64,000 nt of DNA from Calonectria ilicicola (lineage: Eukaryota > Ascomycota > Sordariomycetes > Hypocreales > Nectriaceae): positions 1-64,000 of the forward strand of contig CP085825.1 in assembly GCA_020809705.1 (NCBI GenBank), read 5' to 3'. The notes beneath the pieces were generated by a model that worked only from the letters and a program-made list of their open reading frames with translations, ran no database searches and was not told the origin of the DNA. Position numbers and translations under genes: made by a program. Below, one piece after another: positions 33,061 to 47,200 of this stretch (positions are counted from its first letter, which is position 1; each line of letters starts with the position of its first letter).

Positions 33061-35650
33061 TTAGCTAATATGCCTCAAGCTAAGACTTAGTACCTAGATG
33101 CTCTAGTGGTTTAGAGATAAGAAGTTATTAAATATATTATATTCCTAAACTTCTCTAGATTTCTTATAACTTCTCTTAATAAAATATTATAACCTAATAA
33201 TATACCTATAAACACTACTACACCTAATTTACTTATTCTAGAAAACCTAATCTTTACAAATAAGTAAGAACCTAAGTAATAGAGCAACCTCTCTAGCCTA
33301 AAGGAGGCTAGCTATTTTACCTAATTAATCTAGTTAACTTGGGGGAAGCTTAATATACTTTAGCTTAAATACCTCTAGTAATAAAAGGTTGTAAATCTTA
33401 GCTTACTTAGGTAAGTATTATTATAAATTAATATAATTATAAATTAAATATAATAATAATAATTATCTAAGTAATTTATTACCTTCTTCTAATTTATTAG
33501 ACTCTTTAAATATAAGCTTTAATTTATTATAATATATTTAATCTTGTATATTACTCTTAGTGAGTAGTTAGGTAGATAGAAGATAAGTTAAGTATAATAC
33601 TATTAAAACCTTTAATTTAGATTTTAAGGACCTTAGGAAGTAAGGATTTATTATTATATAAGACAAATAACTCTATACTAACATTAGCCTCTTCTATATA
33701 TACCTTAAAATCTTCAAATAATTTAGTAAAGATTCTCTTTAAAAGCATTACCTCACAATACTTTAAGATATAGCCTACAAGTAGCTAATAGGGGAGCTTA
33801 ATAATAAAAAGCAAGCTAAGATTATAAAGGGCTCTATCTTTTACTTCTATTAAGATCTTATAAGGCAATTTAAGCCCTAAGAGTCAGATTTATTAGAAGA
33901 ATATATAATTAAGAAATATATACTTGACTCTGCTCGATAAGATATATCTCTTTCTCTTTAAATATAGTATAAAGCTAAGCTTACTAAATAAGCTAGAATA
34001 TAAATAGATAGAGAGATTTTTAAAATAATCTTTTTACTTATTAATTATAAGATTGTGTATTTATTATAGGTTCTAATATCTAAGATAATTATTATTAAGT
34101 TTATTTAGGATTATAAGGATTAAAAGAAGAATATTAATATAATAATATTTAAAAATAAATAAATAAACTTCTAATAAAGGTATTAGAATAATTAATAATT
34201 ATACTATAAAAGAAGATATAATAATATTAATAGATAAAAATGCTATACTTACTAAGATAATAAATAATTAAACAATCACAACTACAACTACTACTATAAG
34301 GATAAGTAATACAAGAACCAGAACCAATCCCAGAAATAATAACACCTTATTAAAGATAGCTTATATAAAGATAAAAAAGCAAAACCTAAAGATAAATACC
34401 TTGCTAAGGAGGAACCTACTAACCAAGAACAGGAACCTAGCCCTAAGGAGGGCGAATCAAGCTCTAATAAATCTATTATCTTTAAAGCTTCTTAGGATAG
34501 ATATTATATATTATTATAGAGATAGATCCTATAAAGCATCTAAGGAAAGAATAAGTACACTTAATATAAGTGTACTTTTAACTTTTTAATCCTCCTTAAA
34601 GAATATATATACATTAATATCTATATAAAACCTATAGAGCTAGCTAAAGAAGCACTTATAACCCCCTCTAGGAAAGTATATTATAAAGGCTATAAGTAAG
34701 ATTTCCCCTTCTATAATAAACTTTTTATATACCTTAATAAAGGGTATTAAAGATTTAAAAGGGAGAAACCTAAATAATTACTATCTGTAAATAAGCTACT
34801 TATTCTATATAAAAGGGTAAGGGCAAGTAATATATATTATATCTATATATATATTAAGATTAAAGCTAGTAAGGATAATAAGGAAGAAAAGGAGATCTAT
34901 ATTAATATAGAGTGTAAAAACCTTATAATTAATAAAAAGCTATTATAACTATTTAATTATATTATAAAGTAAAGAACCTTAATATTTATTAATAATATTA
35001 ATAATATAATCTAAGTTAATAAATAAATAATTTTTAATATATTTATTAAAGGAATAAATATTAATAGAATTATTAAGTAGATAATAAAGTTTATAATTAA
35101 TATATAAGTATAAGATAGATTTAAACTAAAGGCTTTTCTTAGGAATGGTTTCTTAGACCCCTATAAGATTAATATTATTATATTGTAAAGATAGCTTTAC
35201 TATAATACCCTAGATAATTTCTATATTCTATATTATATTAATTATCTAAAGAAGAATATAATTCAATAAGTTAAAGTAATTAAAAATATAGTTATTCTTG
35301 TAAAATAAGTATATATTATATTAATAACTTAAAAAAAATTCCTAAAGATTAAGTATTTACATTTCATATCTCCACTAAATATATAATAAATATAATAATT
35401 AATTATAATACCTTAGCCAAGATTATAATTATTAATAACTTTAAAAAGGCTATTAAGCTCCACTAAAAGTAAAAGCTTAGTAATATTATTAAGTATAAGA
35501 AGGAGTAGGCATTTATAGCCACTATATAGATCCAAGCACTCACAATTATAATTATAATTTATATAATATTTAGAAATAAAGCTCCAAATATAGTATCTAA
35601 AGAAAAGGATATATCTTTATTATAGATAAGTATTATAAGATCTAAGTTTA
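33061..35650 (+). pseudogene. B-1 gag and protease region (broken)
   Basis: Coding-like sequence with stops at Gln/Trp-type codons. Recognisable pieces include NMPQAKT and YLDALVV near 33090. A segment near 34340-34450 with many Lys, Glu and Pro codons resembles the linker after gag. No zinc knuckle or protease active site was identified with confidence. A 62-codon open stretch at 34401-34589 lies here but shows no domain. Confidence 0.5.
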
Positions 35651-37060
35651 TATTTACCTTAGTTAATATAGTAGTTATTACTAATAATTATAAAGTAAAC
35701 TAGAACCGACCAATAGTAGTTAATATAATCATAAGATTATTTAATAATATTATTTTTACTAATATATATATAGCCAAGCTGCCTTAAAAGTAAAGAAGGA
35801 AATTACCCTTAAAAGCAACAATATATCTTATATAAGAACCAAAAATTATTATTATTAAGATAAATAATAAGACTACTAAGAACTCTACCTTAATACCTAA
35901 AAAGCAATTAAATATCCTATATTAGATATATATCTAGTAAATACCTAATCTTCCTAAGATTATTATAATAAAAAAGTATATATTTATAATTAGAATAATT
36001 ATTTTACTAAAAAGATTAAAATCTTAATAAAAAAATATATTTAATTATAAAATAATATAGGCTTAGTAGAAGTATTAGAAAGTAAAAAGCTATAAGTGTC
36101 ACTCATCAATAACTAACACAAGCAAACCATCTCCTAATACCCCTATCTATCTAATCTAAAAGATTAATAGTTTATTAATATAAAGTTTAACAAACTCTAC
36201 TAATAAAATAGATTAAAATAAGTTAAAGGACCAACCCCATTTATAATACCTATCTTCATTATATAAAAAATAATTAATAAAGAATTAAAAAGAAGGATAA
36301 TAATAGACCTATACACTCTTAATAAGGCTATTATCCTAGATAACTACCTACTACTAAGATAAGAAGATATTATCTAGATACTTCAAGAGGCCTAGTATAT
36401 TATAGCCATTAATATATTATTATTCTTCTTTTAATTTGAAATAAGATTAGAGTATTACAACTGCTTCACAATAACCAGCTATTAAAGATTAGAGTAATTA
36501 ATAATTACTTTAATAAGATTCTAGAACTCCTTAGTGTATATATAGTAGTATATAGACTGTCTATTATACCTATATTACAAATTCTATAAAACCTTTATTA
36601 ATAATATTATAATCTTCTTTAAAATAGAAAAAAAGTACCTTAGATATTTATAGAAATTATTTAAACTTTTTTAAGAAAAGAATATTATTATCTTCTTTAA
36701 AAAAAGCTAGATTAGATATTCTAGTGTATAGGTACTTGGCTTTTAAGTAGATGCTTTTGGTCTAACTATTATAAAGGAGTAGATTATATTATTTGTAAAA
36801 TTAGAGTTCTTAGCTTAACTATTAGCTCTAGAGTAGTATATTAGAGCTATAGAATATATTAAGTATCTTATCTTATACTATATTTAGCTTATAGAGCCTT
36901 TATAAAAATATAAGATTATACTATTAAGAGTAGGATATAAATAAGGTAAAGTAATTAATAGAAATCTTAATAAATAAAAGGCTTATATTTATATAATATA
37001 CTATAATTTTATAAAGGAAGAAAGGTTTATATTTAAAATAATCTAATATAAAGTAATTAG
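35651..37060 (+). pseudogene. B-1 reverse transcriptase (broken)
   Basis: The catalytic box at 36594-36605 reads FINN followed by IIIFFK; the usual sequence is [YF]IDDIVIFSK, so both catalytic Asp are Asn. Downstream, KNIIIFFKKS, stop, IRYSSV and VDAFGLT (36680-36770) match the RT thumb of a known fungal gypsy lineage that has KSWxGYPS and GLTT in this place. Confidence 0.82.
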
Positions 37061-37645
37061 TATAAGAATACTCTTTTACCTTAAATAAAGTAAGAAACTA
37101 TATCTTTAAGTAGATGCAAGCATTTAGCAAGGCTTTAGAGTAGTACTTTTCTATCTTAAGGATAATTATAAATGGCATAGGATATTATATATCCTGGCAA
37201 TAGTAATAAGACCTATTTACTTTCTAAATCACACTCTTAATTTAGCAAAAAGAAACTATAGCCTATTAGAACTAGAGATAGTATGTTTAGTATAGGTGGT
37301 TAAGAGATTATATATATATATCCAATTATCAATATACCTAACAATCATCTTTACAAATTACTTTATAATAAAACAAATTATAGAGAAAACTACACTTACT
37401 ATATCTAGTATAGACCAAGCAAACTATAAACTAGTAATTACTTTAATCTACTTATTAAAATATAAGCTTAATATATACTACCTTTTAGAAAAGAAGAACT
37501 TTATTCTAAATATATTAAGCCACTTAGTAGCCCTAGAGACTAATAGGAACCAAGTATGGCTACAATCTAACTATATAGCCTTAGATAATGTGCTAGTGGT
37601 AATAGAAGCCTTAATAATAGAGAAGTCTAAGAGAAAGTTCTAAGA
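37061..37645 (+). pseudogene. B-1 RNase H with a surviving open fragment
   Basis: The frame reads KLYLQVDAS near 37090, keeping the first catalytic Asp, then IYFLNHTLNLAKRNYSLLEL near 37205-37270. From 37296 to 37643 it is open for 115 codons (VKRLYIYIQ to SKRKF), covering the RNase H end and the connection to integrase. This is the longest intact frame in the window. It is a polyprotein fragment, not a gene with its own start. Confidence 0.82.
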
Positions 37646-37859
37646 GAGATACCTTAATAATATATACTATATAAAAATTATTAATATAATAATAGGAAAA
37701 GAGATCTTAGATCTCTTAATATTTAATAATAAGAATATTATAAATATTTTAAAGTATAGAGTATATTTTAAATTATATAAAGGATTTTTATATTATTATA
37801 GCTAATTTAGATATTATAGGCTTTATATTTTTTACTTTATAATTAATAAATTTCTAAAG

Positions 37860-39130
37860 ATAGCTTACAATAACCAATATTATTTTAATAAGAAAAGAAT
37901 ACTAAAAGAGCTATCTGGCCTTTATATTAAAAACTTAATATAATAGGTTAGAAAGTATATCTATAAATATAAAATATATTACCTTAGGTAAACCAACTAC
38001 TAATAAACTATTAGAAATTACTTATCAAACAGACCCCCAGTCCTATCTATATATATAATAATAATAGATTTTATTATTAAACTTCTATTAATATTAATAA
38101 AAGAATTATTATAGGTATTAGAAGGATAGGATATCTATGATTAATTAATAATAATTATTTATATAATAAGTAAAAGATACTTATTAATCCTGGGATTTGC
38201 TAAATATATAGGTAAGGAGTGGGCAACTATACTAGCCTAATAGCTTATACTCTTTAACTAGGGTATATTAAAAGTTATTATTTTAGATTATAATAGTAAA
38301 TTTAACTTAGAATTTTAAAGAGGTTTATAAATAAGTTTTAGAATAAAGATAGTAATAATAATAGTATATTACTTATAGGCTGATAAACTAGTAAAGAGAT
38401 ATAATTAAATAGTTGAAATAGTAATATGCTTTTATTATATAGAGCATTTAATAGAAGATTGATTATATATCTTACTTATACTATAGTAGAATCTAAATAG
38501 AGTATTTAATATTATAATTAGAGCCTTTATATATAAATTTATCTATAGGATTATTTTCCAAGGCCTAATAGAATTAGTGCAACCAGTAATAAAAAATATA
38601 GATCTATTATTTTTAAGAGAAGCTATTTAAAAGGAAGTATAACTAGCTATAGATTTTATAGTAGCCAAGGTGAAGAGGTAGTATAATACTAAGCATCAAT
38701 TAATCTAACTTAAGGTTAATAATAAGATTTACTTATAATTATATTATAAATATTATTTACTAAATAAGCTATTATATAAATAATTATAATAATAATTAAG
38801 CCTATTTATAATTAAAAGAATAATTAATAATCTAATATATAAGCTAGATCTATTAAATAATATAAAAATATATCTAATAATCTTATATTAATAGCTTATA
38901 TTAGCTTATATTAATAACTTCTAGCTAAAAGAACCTAGACCAATTCTTAAAGATAATAAAGCTAACTAATATAAAATAAATAAGATCCTTAACTAAAAAA
39001 ACTAATACACTAATAGATATAATCTAATAATTATAAAAGGATATTAGGTAAATTGAAAAGATTATAGGCACTACTAGACTATATAGGTCTAGGTAAAGAA
39101 TATCAATCCAGACCTAATTATAGAATTTTA
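37860..39130 (+). pseudogene. B-1 integrase and chromodomain-like C-terminus (broken)
   Basis: The zinc-binding region reads ELSGLYIKNL near 37908 with Cys codons changed to Tyr (YKYKIYYLR). The core keeps the first Asp (DFIIKL, about 38066). The second lies in LDYNSKFN near 38282. The Glu survives in IVEIVI near 38411. About 39050-39120 reads NWKDYRHY and VKNINPDLIIEF, which resembles the C-terminal chromodomain-like module of related fungal elements; that part is tentative. Confidence 0.75.
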
Positions 39131-39570
39131 ATATTAGTAAGCTCTTAAAGGTAATATCCTTTAATTAGCCTAATAATTTCAAGATTATAATAGGAAATAG
39201 GCTAAAGCCCCTATTACTACTCCTAGTCTAGAAGAATTACTAGAAGATAGAACTATCTTATTATTAAAGTAATAATCTAGAAGACCTTGTAAATATCTTA
39301 AGCTGGATTAATAGGAGAACAATGTAGGCCTAGATCCTTCCAAATAACAATCAGGGCAACTATACAAGACTCCCCTGTCGGTCATTAATCTAAGATCTAG
39401 CCTAGATCTTCTTATAAAGAGACCTAGAGGGCAATCTCTTAAGAACAAGATCATTATCTAGGTAAATCGGAGGAAAAAATTATATAAAATATAAAGATTT
39501 AAAATAAGAAGGTATATATAGTATTTTAATTATTAAGAATAATAAATAATTTTTTAAATATACTAGGATA
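39131..39570 (+). other. B-1 3' untranslated region
   Basis: Partly higher GC (39290-39440), then AT-rich. A purine-rich AAAATAAGAAGG at about 39502 could be a polypurine tract but lies some 60 bp before the LTR. B-2 has the same sequence. Confidence 0.5.
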
Positions 39571-39733
39571 TAATATAAAAATAGTATTAATATATATAGA
39601 ATCTTATAAGTATATACTTTAAATACTTTTGGAAGGTATATATAAGCTTATTATTAAGGTAGATAAAGAAGAAGATATTAATTTTCTTATTATATATTAT
39701 TAAGACTTCTACTATTCTAATCCTATTATATTA
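39571..39733 (+). repeat. B-1 3' LTR
   Basis: 163 bp, from TAATATAAAAATAG to CCTATTATATTA, strongly RIP-mutated. ATATT follows at 39734-39738. Confidence 0.87.
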
Positions 39734-39738
39734 ATATT

Positions 39739-41386
39739 AAAAGAAAAGGTAGGTAAATTATTTTTTTTTATTATTTTATTATAAAAAAGATAATATATTA
39801 TTTTTATAAAGTAATTAATAATAATAAAAATACTATTATAATATACTCTTATAATAAGGTCTATTAATAAGAGAAGATTAATAATAAAGTTTATTGTAAT
39901 TAAGTCCTATGGTTATTATATGATAGGGGATGGTTATAATAATCTATATAGTTTATATTTTGGTTTTTTAGAGTGTTAGTATAGGCTATATTTTTTATAT
40001 ACTTATTTGATTTTTTTTATTTTAGTAAAGGAAAATGTTTATTTGACTTATTTAAGGGTTTTATTAATGCCTTTATAGCTATATAAAGGGTGTTTATGGA
40101 TATCCCTTATTAGTTCTATTTAGTATTTCTCTAGTACTTATAGATAGTCTGTTTTTTCTTCTTCTAGAAGTGCTAGATTATATTCTTTGATTTTTCTTAG
40201 TAATAGATTGCCTTATTCCACTTGTTGTATTAGTATTTCTATAGTAGTGGTTCTAATTGCATGTAGTAGTCCTTCTATTCTTATAGTAGTAATTATTTTC
40301 TTTATTTTTATTGTTATTTTGTTGATTGGGGCTTATTCTAGGTCTCTATTAGTGTTATAGATTAATAGTTTTTCTTGTATTTTTGGTTTTTTTATATTAT
40401 AGTTAGATTAATAGCTGATTGTATTAGTATAATTATTTTTGGTTTCTTTAATATAGATAATTTAGTAGTTAAATTTGGATAGGTATTCTATATATTGTAA
40501 TTACCTTTTATTAAGTTTTTAAGTGATTGTAAAGTAAATAATATTTTTATAATTGATATATATTATAATTTTATAATTATTTTTTAAAAGATATTATTAG
40601 AATTCTTTAAAAGTATTAATAATAATAAGGAATTCTTTATTATAAATTAGGTAATTTAGCTTAGGGCTATATAGCTTATATAAATAAAATACTATAGGAT
40701 ATAGATTTTCTTATTTATCTTATTATCCGATCTAGGCCCTTAAGGCGAAGTCTGATATATTGATTTCTAGCTCTATAGGCTTATTAAGATTGAATATTGT
40801 AAGGATAGATTCTTCTAAAATAGTATTTTTTATAGCTTTAAATGATTATTATGTTTTATTTCCTTATTAAAAGGTAATTCCTTTTTTAGTTAGTTCTATT
40901 ATACTTAAGGCAATTTTACTAAATCCCTTAATAAATCTTTAATAATAATTAGTAAATCTAAGGAAGGCTTATATTTCCTTTATATTAGTAGGTTCCTTCC
41001 AATCTTTTATTATAGTAACTTTTTTTAGGTCTATATGAATTTTATTAGGGTTAATAATATATCCTAGAAATTCTACTTCTTAAATATGGAACTTACTTTT
41101 TTCTAATTTAACTAAGAGTTTAGTATCTTGAAGGGCTTTTAAGATCTTATAAATATATTCTTTATATTCTTCTTTGTTTTTAAAGAAGATAAGGATATTA
41201 TCTAGGTAATAGATAATAAAGATATTTAAATATTCTTATAATATATTAGTTATTATTTATTAAAATAATGCTAGTGTATTTATAAATTTAAAAGGTATAA
41301 CTAGATATTTAAATAATTTAAATTTAGTTTAGAAAGCGGTTTTCCATTCATATCCTTCTTTAATATAAATAAGATTATATACTTTT
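39739..41386 (-). pseudogene. A-4 pol, integrase, RNase H and RT C-terminal part (broken)
   Basis: Second internal piece of A-4. The RT box at 41197-41208 (minus) reads YLDN. RNase H is near 40680-40800. Aligns to A-1 from about 6610 to 8255. Ends at the A-5 TSD CTTTT (41382-41386). Confidence 0.82.
41382..41386. repeat. TSD of A-5, left copy (CTTTT)
   Basis: CTTTT recurs at 48282-48286. A-1 reads CTCCTTTAAAATC at this site without interruption, matching the joined A-4 sequence. Confidence 0.88.
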
Positions 41387-41787
41387 TGTTACAACCCATG
41401 TCATACCCAGGGTGGTCTAGGATGGCAGAATGCCACACCCTATAAGAAACCAACTACCTTATAATTACATACAACCAATTAAATAAGGAGTAATAAAGAT
41501 AACTATCACAATAAGTGCAAAAGGTATTATATCTAGTGCATTAAGCGCACTATATATACCAAAATAGGATAGTAATATATAGATAGATTAGATCCTATTA
41601 TAAGGAATAGAACTGATTAGCTTTTAATATAATTTGATTACCTTAATTACAATTAACTATTACTTAATATAATACTTCTATTACTTTATTTACTATAATA
41701 TACCTAACTATCCTATTAATAATAAACCTTTTATTTTAATTAGTTTATTAAATTAGGAATTAACTAGACTATTATATATTAAAAGCT
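41387..41787 (+). repeat. A-5 5' LTR (41387-41776) and primer site (41777-41787)
   Basis: The LTR contains AGCTTTTAATA at 41619-41629, complementary over 11 bases to the primer site TATTAAAAGCT. The U3 inverted repeat reads AGTGCATTAAGCGCACT near 41536, an imperfect version of the A-2 palindrome. Confidence 0.9.
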
Positions 41788-41849
41788 CTTATTTAATTAA
41801 TTATCTATATTAATAATTAAGTAATAATAATATCTAGAAAGAATCCTAC

Positions 41850-42740
41850 TACTATTACTCCTCCTAATAACACTAAGTTAATTATAGAATTATAATAAAT
41901 TAAGAAGAAACTTATAGATATATAAATATAATTTAAAGTAAAAAAAGCTAGAACTACTATAATTAAAGGAAATAAGAGTAAAGATATTAGTAAAATTCTA
42001 AGACCCCCAATCTTAGAGCCCTTTCTAGGAAAGGCTGCCAATATAGTCCCCTTCCTCACCTAAATGAAGGGATATTTTTACTTTTTCCTAATATAACTTA
42101 TAACCCCTAAAGCCCAAATACTATATACTAAAACCCTCCTTTAAGAGGATATAGAAGTATGATTTAAATCTATTATAAGAGACTATCTGGAAAATAAGAA
42201 TAATGTTAATTAAAATGAAAAGATCTAAGAGATCTTTAGAGATTAAGAACATTTTGAAATCGCTATTAAAGATAATTTTAGTACAATTGATATAAAATAA
42301 TAAGCTATAAACTAGTTATATAAACTTAAATAAATAAAATCCTATAACTAATATTTAACTAAATTCAAAAGAATTATAGTATAAATAGCCTAAAATAATA
42401 ATATATTAATAGAACTTTATTATAAAGGCTTGAAGAGTGAAGTTAAGGATGAAATCTATAAAGAAGACTGGCTAAAGAAACTCTTAGAGTATATTAAAAG
42501 CATTATTAAGATTAATAAAAGATAATTTAATTAATATAAAAAATATATTTAAGATAATAAAAATCTATATATCCTAAATAAAGGAAAAACCTAGAATAAG
42601 CAATAAAGTACTACATATAGGACTTATTTAGGACTAATAGAACTTAGTATTATCTAAGAATATAATAAAAGTAAGATTACTTACTTTAATTATAGAAAGA
42701 AAGAATATAAATCCTTTAAATACTACTCCTTGAAAATAAG
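41850..42740 (+). pseudogene. A-5 gag (broken)
   Basis: Same frame content as A-2 gag, for example KGLKSEVKDEIYKEDWLKK-like sequence near 42430. The zinc knuckle at 42682-42723 has all four ligands changed to Tyr, as in A-2. An 80-codon minus-strand frame at 41817-42059 is merely its antisense. Confidence 0.78.
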
Positions 42741-43729
42741 AAATCAGTTTAAACCTATACTAAAAGAATAGAAATAATTTAATATTATAAAAACTTAATA
42801 GACCTTAGTATTAGAAGGAAAAGAAGATATTATAGGAAAAGTTATTCTTGCTATTATTAAGAAATATAAACTAACCACTATAATTAAATAATATATAAAA
42901 AACCATAAATTATATAAAATAAAACTTATTTTATAATAAGAAATTAATAAAGCTATCCAAAAAGTATAATTAACCTAATAAAAAGGCTAGTTCTATCTTC
43001 CTTATAAATAATTAAAATAAGCTAAGAAGATAGAAATCCTTATATCCATTCTAAATATATATACCAATAAAGCACTAGTATAGTAGAATACTTATACTTA
43101 TAATAAAAATGGAAATAAGAAATAGATAATTAATATTAAAAGAATAACCTAATAAATTAAAGAACCTTTATAAAATAAAAATAAAGTCTTCTTACTTATA
43201 TAAAGTAAATAGCAACTAGGAAATTATAATCCCTAATCTATTTAATATAAGGAGAATAACCTTAAATTAAATATAATATATAAAGAATATAAGAATATTT
43301 TATAAATAAATTATTATAATTATAACTACCTTTAATATATAAAATAAAAATAATATATAATATACTTTCCTATTAGAGTAGAAGATATAATTATCTACTA
43401 CATTTATAAAAGATACTTTAACTGATATAAAGTAATAAAAAAAATCTTTACTATTAGTTTATTATATTAGAACTAAATAAGCTTAAATTTCCTAATTATA
43501 GCAAGCTACCCTAAAATAAATATTAAGATCCTAAATATAATATCTATATAATAAATAAAGTAATAATTTAGTATTAAATAAAATTAAAAAATAAGTAAAG
43601 CCTTCTATAAAAGAGTAGCAGGAGTAATTAAAGTAATAATCCCTAGAGTTACTAAAAGAACTCCCTAAAAAGCTTTATACTTTATAATTAAAAAGTAACC
43701 TTAATAATAATTAGAAGTAGAAGTAAGAA

Positions 43730-46700
43730 TTAGAGAGAAGTAATATAATACTATAATAGATAATAGAGCTAAATAAAACTACATCAATCCTTAAGTAATT
43801 AATCAATTTTAGTTACTATAGATAATAAAAGTTAATCTATATAAAATTATTAATATAAAAGGAACCCCTTTCAGCTATAATAATAATATTATAAATAAAA
43901 AGATTAATTACCTAAAAGTCTTTATTAAAGGAAAAAACCAAGGAATAACCTTTAATATTATTAATATTAGATAGCACAACCTAGTTTTAGGGTACCTATA
44001 GTTATATTAATATAACCTTAATATCTACTAGCATATTAGCTAAATACAAATATCTAAGGAGTATAATATAACTAATGATATTTCTATAAACTATAATAAA
44101 AGATCTTGAACTTCTAGCCTTAACCAAGTAGAAGATATAAGTAAAGGAGAATCTTTATTACTTAAAGGAATAAAATATAAATATAAGAATAATTAAAAAA
44201 GGTAAAAATAATAAATAATTGCTTACTTTAGAATATAATTTTAATAAATTAATAAAAGCTTTAAAAAATAAAAACTAAAGTAAAAATAGATAGATTATAT
44301 AATATACCCTTATAGTACTAAATCTATAAAAAACTCTTTATAAAAGAACTAGATATTAAACTATTTAAGTTTAGTTAATAAGATTATAAAATTATCCTTA
44401 AAAATAGATCTAATACCTGATTTTACTTTATTTATAATCTTAACTAAATTAAGCTTAATATTTTAAAAAATATATCTAAGATATACTTAAAAAAAGATAT
44501 ATTTATATTTTAAACTTTAAAGTTAATTACTTTATTATATTTATACCTAAGAAAAACAGAAAATTACACCTTATTATAAACTACCAATAGCTTAATAATA
44601 TTATTATTAAAAATTATACTTTACTACTATTAATTAATAAAATAAAAGATTGCCTTTATAAAGCTAATATCTTTACTACACTAGATCTTAAAGGAGTATA
44701 TAATCTTATTTATATTAAAGAAGGATATAAATAAAAAACTACTTTTTAAATAAAGTTTGGATTGTTTAAATATTTAATTATATTTTTTAGACTTATAAAT
44801 GCACTAGTATTATTCTAATAAATAATAACTAATATATTATAAGAATACTTAAACATCTTTATTATCTATTACCTAGATAATATTCTTATTTTCTTTAAAA
44901 ATAAAGAAGAATATAAAGAATATATTTATAAGGTCTTAAAAGCCCTTTAAGATACTAAACTCCTAATTAAATTAGAAAAAAGTAAGTTCTATATTTAAGA
45001 AGTAGAATTTCTAGAATATATTATTAGCTTTAATAAAATTTGTATAGACCTAAAGAAAGTTATTATAGTAAAAGATTAGAAGGAACCTATTAATATAAAA
45101 GAAGTATAAGCCTTCCTTGGATTTACTAACTATTACTAAAGATTTATTAAGGGATTTAATAAAATCACCTTAAGTATAATAGAACTAACTAAAAAAGGAA
45201 TTATCTTTTAATAAGGAAATAAAGTATAATAATTATTTAAAGTTATAAGAAATACTATTTTAAAAGAATCTATCTTTACAATATTCAACCCTAATAAGCC
45301 TATAGAGCTAGAAACTAATATATCAGACTTCACCTTAAAGACCTAGATCAAATAATAAGACAAATAAGGAAATCTATACCTTATAATATTCTATTCATAT
45401 AAGCTATATAACCCTAAGCTAAACTACTTTATTTATAATAAAGAATTCCTTACTATTATTAATACTTTTAGAAAATTCTAATAATACTTATTAAAAAGTA
45501 ATCACAAAATTATAATATATATTAACTATAAAAACATTACCTACTTTACAATCACTTAAAAACTTAATAAAAAATAACTACAATATATAGAATACCTATC
45601 CAAATTTAACTACCAAATCATTCATATTAAAGAAACTAAAAATAATTATACTAATACAATCAGCTACTAACCCAACTATAATACAGAAAAACCAAAAATA
45701 TAGAAAAAATTATTAACCTATAACACTAATAGAGAACTAGAATAGGCCTTAATTAATAGAATAATAATAGAAATAAAGAAAATAATTACTACTATAAGAG
45801 TAGGAGGATTACTATATACAACTAGAACCATTATTATAGAAATACTAATATAATAAGTAGAACAAGGCAATCTACTATTAAGGAAAATTGAAAAATATAA
45901 TCTAATACTTTTAGAAAAAAGAAAATAAATTATCTATAAATACTAAAGAAATATTAAATAAAATTAATAAAGGATATTTATAAATATCCCTTATATAACT
46001 ATAAAGATATTAATAAAATCCTTAAATAAGTTAAATAGATATTTTCTTTTAGTAAAATAAAAAAGAAAGTTAAATAAGTATATAAGAAATATAGTCTATA
46101 TTGACACTTTAAAAAACTAAGATATAAACCATATAGATTATTATAACCATCCCCTATTATATAATAACCATAGGACTTAATCATAATAAACTTTATTATT
46201 AACCTTTTTTTATTAGTAGACCCTACTATAGAAGTATATTATAATAATATTTTTATTATTATTAATTACTTTATAAAAGTAGTATATTATCTTCCTTATA
46301 ATAAAATAATAAAAGAAAAATAATTTACTTACCTTTTCTTTTAAAATATAATTACTATATATAGATTACCAACCAAAATCATTTTAAATAAAGGATAACT
46401 ATTTATATTTAAGTTTTAGTAAAGCCTAATATTCTTAATAGGGTTAAATTACAAGCTAAGTATAGCTTTCCACCCCTAAATAAATAGATAAACCGAATGT
46501 CAAAACTAGGAAATTAAGTAATATCTATAATACTATATTAACTATAAATAAACTAATTAAGTAAAAAAGTTATTTATTATATAATTAATATATAATATAT
46601 TCTATAATTATAATATTAAAATAATATTAATAAAAGCCAATTTTAGTTTTATATTAGATACTTACTAAGCTTCTTTAGAAAATATAATTTAAATAAAAGC

Positions 46701-47200
46701 TATAATTAAGTTAGATAATTTAAGAAAATTATATAAAGAAATAAAAATAAAACTTAAGTTTATCTATAATATAATAAAAAGATATTATAATCTAAAAAGG
46801 CTAAAGAGATTATCCTTCTTAAAAGGAGATATAGTCTACCTAATAATAAAAAATCTTATAATAAAAAAATAAAATAAAAAAATCAACTTCATATAAATTA
46901 GATTATATCCAATTAAAAGAAAAATATTAAAAAATAATTATAAACTTAATCTTTTAGATAATATTAAGGTTTATTTTATCTTCTATATTTCATTACTAGA
47001 ACCTAGTAATAGTATTTAGATAAATATAAGACCTAAATATAAATCTCAAATAAAAAACCTAAAAGACTAATAGAAAATTAAAAAAATATTATAAAAAAAA
47101 AAGAAAAATAGAAAATTTAAAATTAAATAAAAAGGCTATAAAGAAATAACCTAAGAACCTACCAAACACCTTATATATTATTTAAAGATATTAGAAGTAT
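43730..47200 (+). pseudogene. A-5 pol: protease to chromodomain (broken)
   Basis: The protease site near 43757 reads IIDNRAK, so the active Asp survives but the following DSG context is lost. RT box at 44870-44881 reads YLDN. RNase H is at about 45295-45710, integrase at about 45960-46720 and chromodomain at about 47060-47200. The gag-protease spacer occupies 42741-43729. Stops are frequent throughout. Confidence 0.82.

Larger units (their letters stand above)
31988..39733 (+). mobile_element. Ty3/gypsy-like retroelement B-1, complete, RIP-mutated
   Basis: 7746-bp element inside A-4 with two 163-bp LTRs (31988-32150 and 39571-39733). Internal order on the + strand is gag-like region, protease zone, RT, RNase H, integrase, C-terminal chromodomain-like region. 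RT and integrase resemble a gypsy lineage distinct from family A. LTR ends are TAATAC and ATATTA rather than TG and CA. Confidence 0.9.

Noticed and set aside
34401..34589. 62-codon + ORF as a gene
   Set aside because: Inside the B-1 polyprotein region with no start context or recognisable domain; treated as part of the gag/linker remnant.
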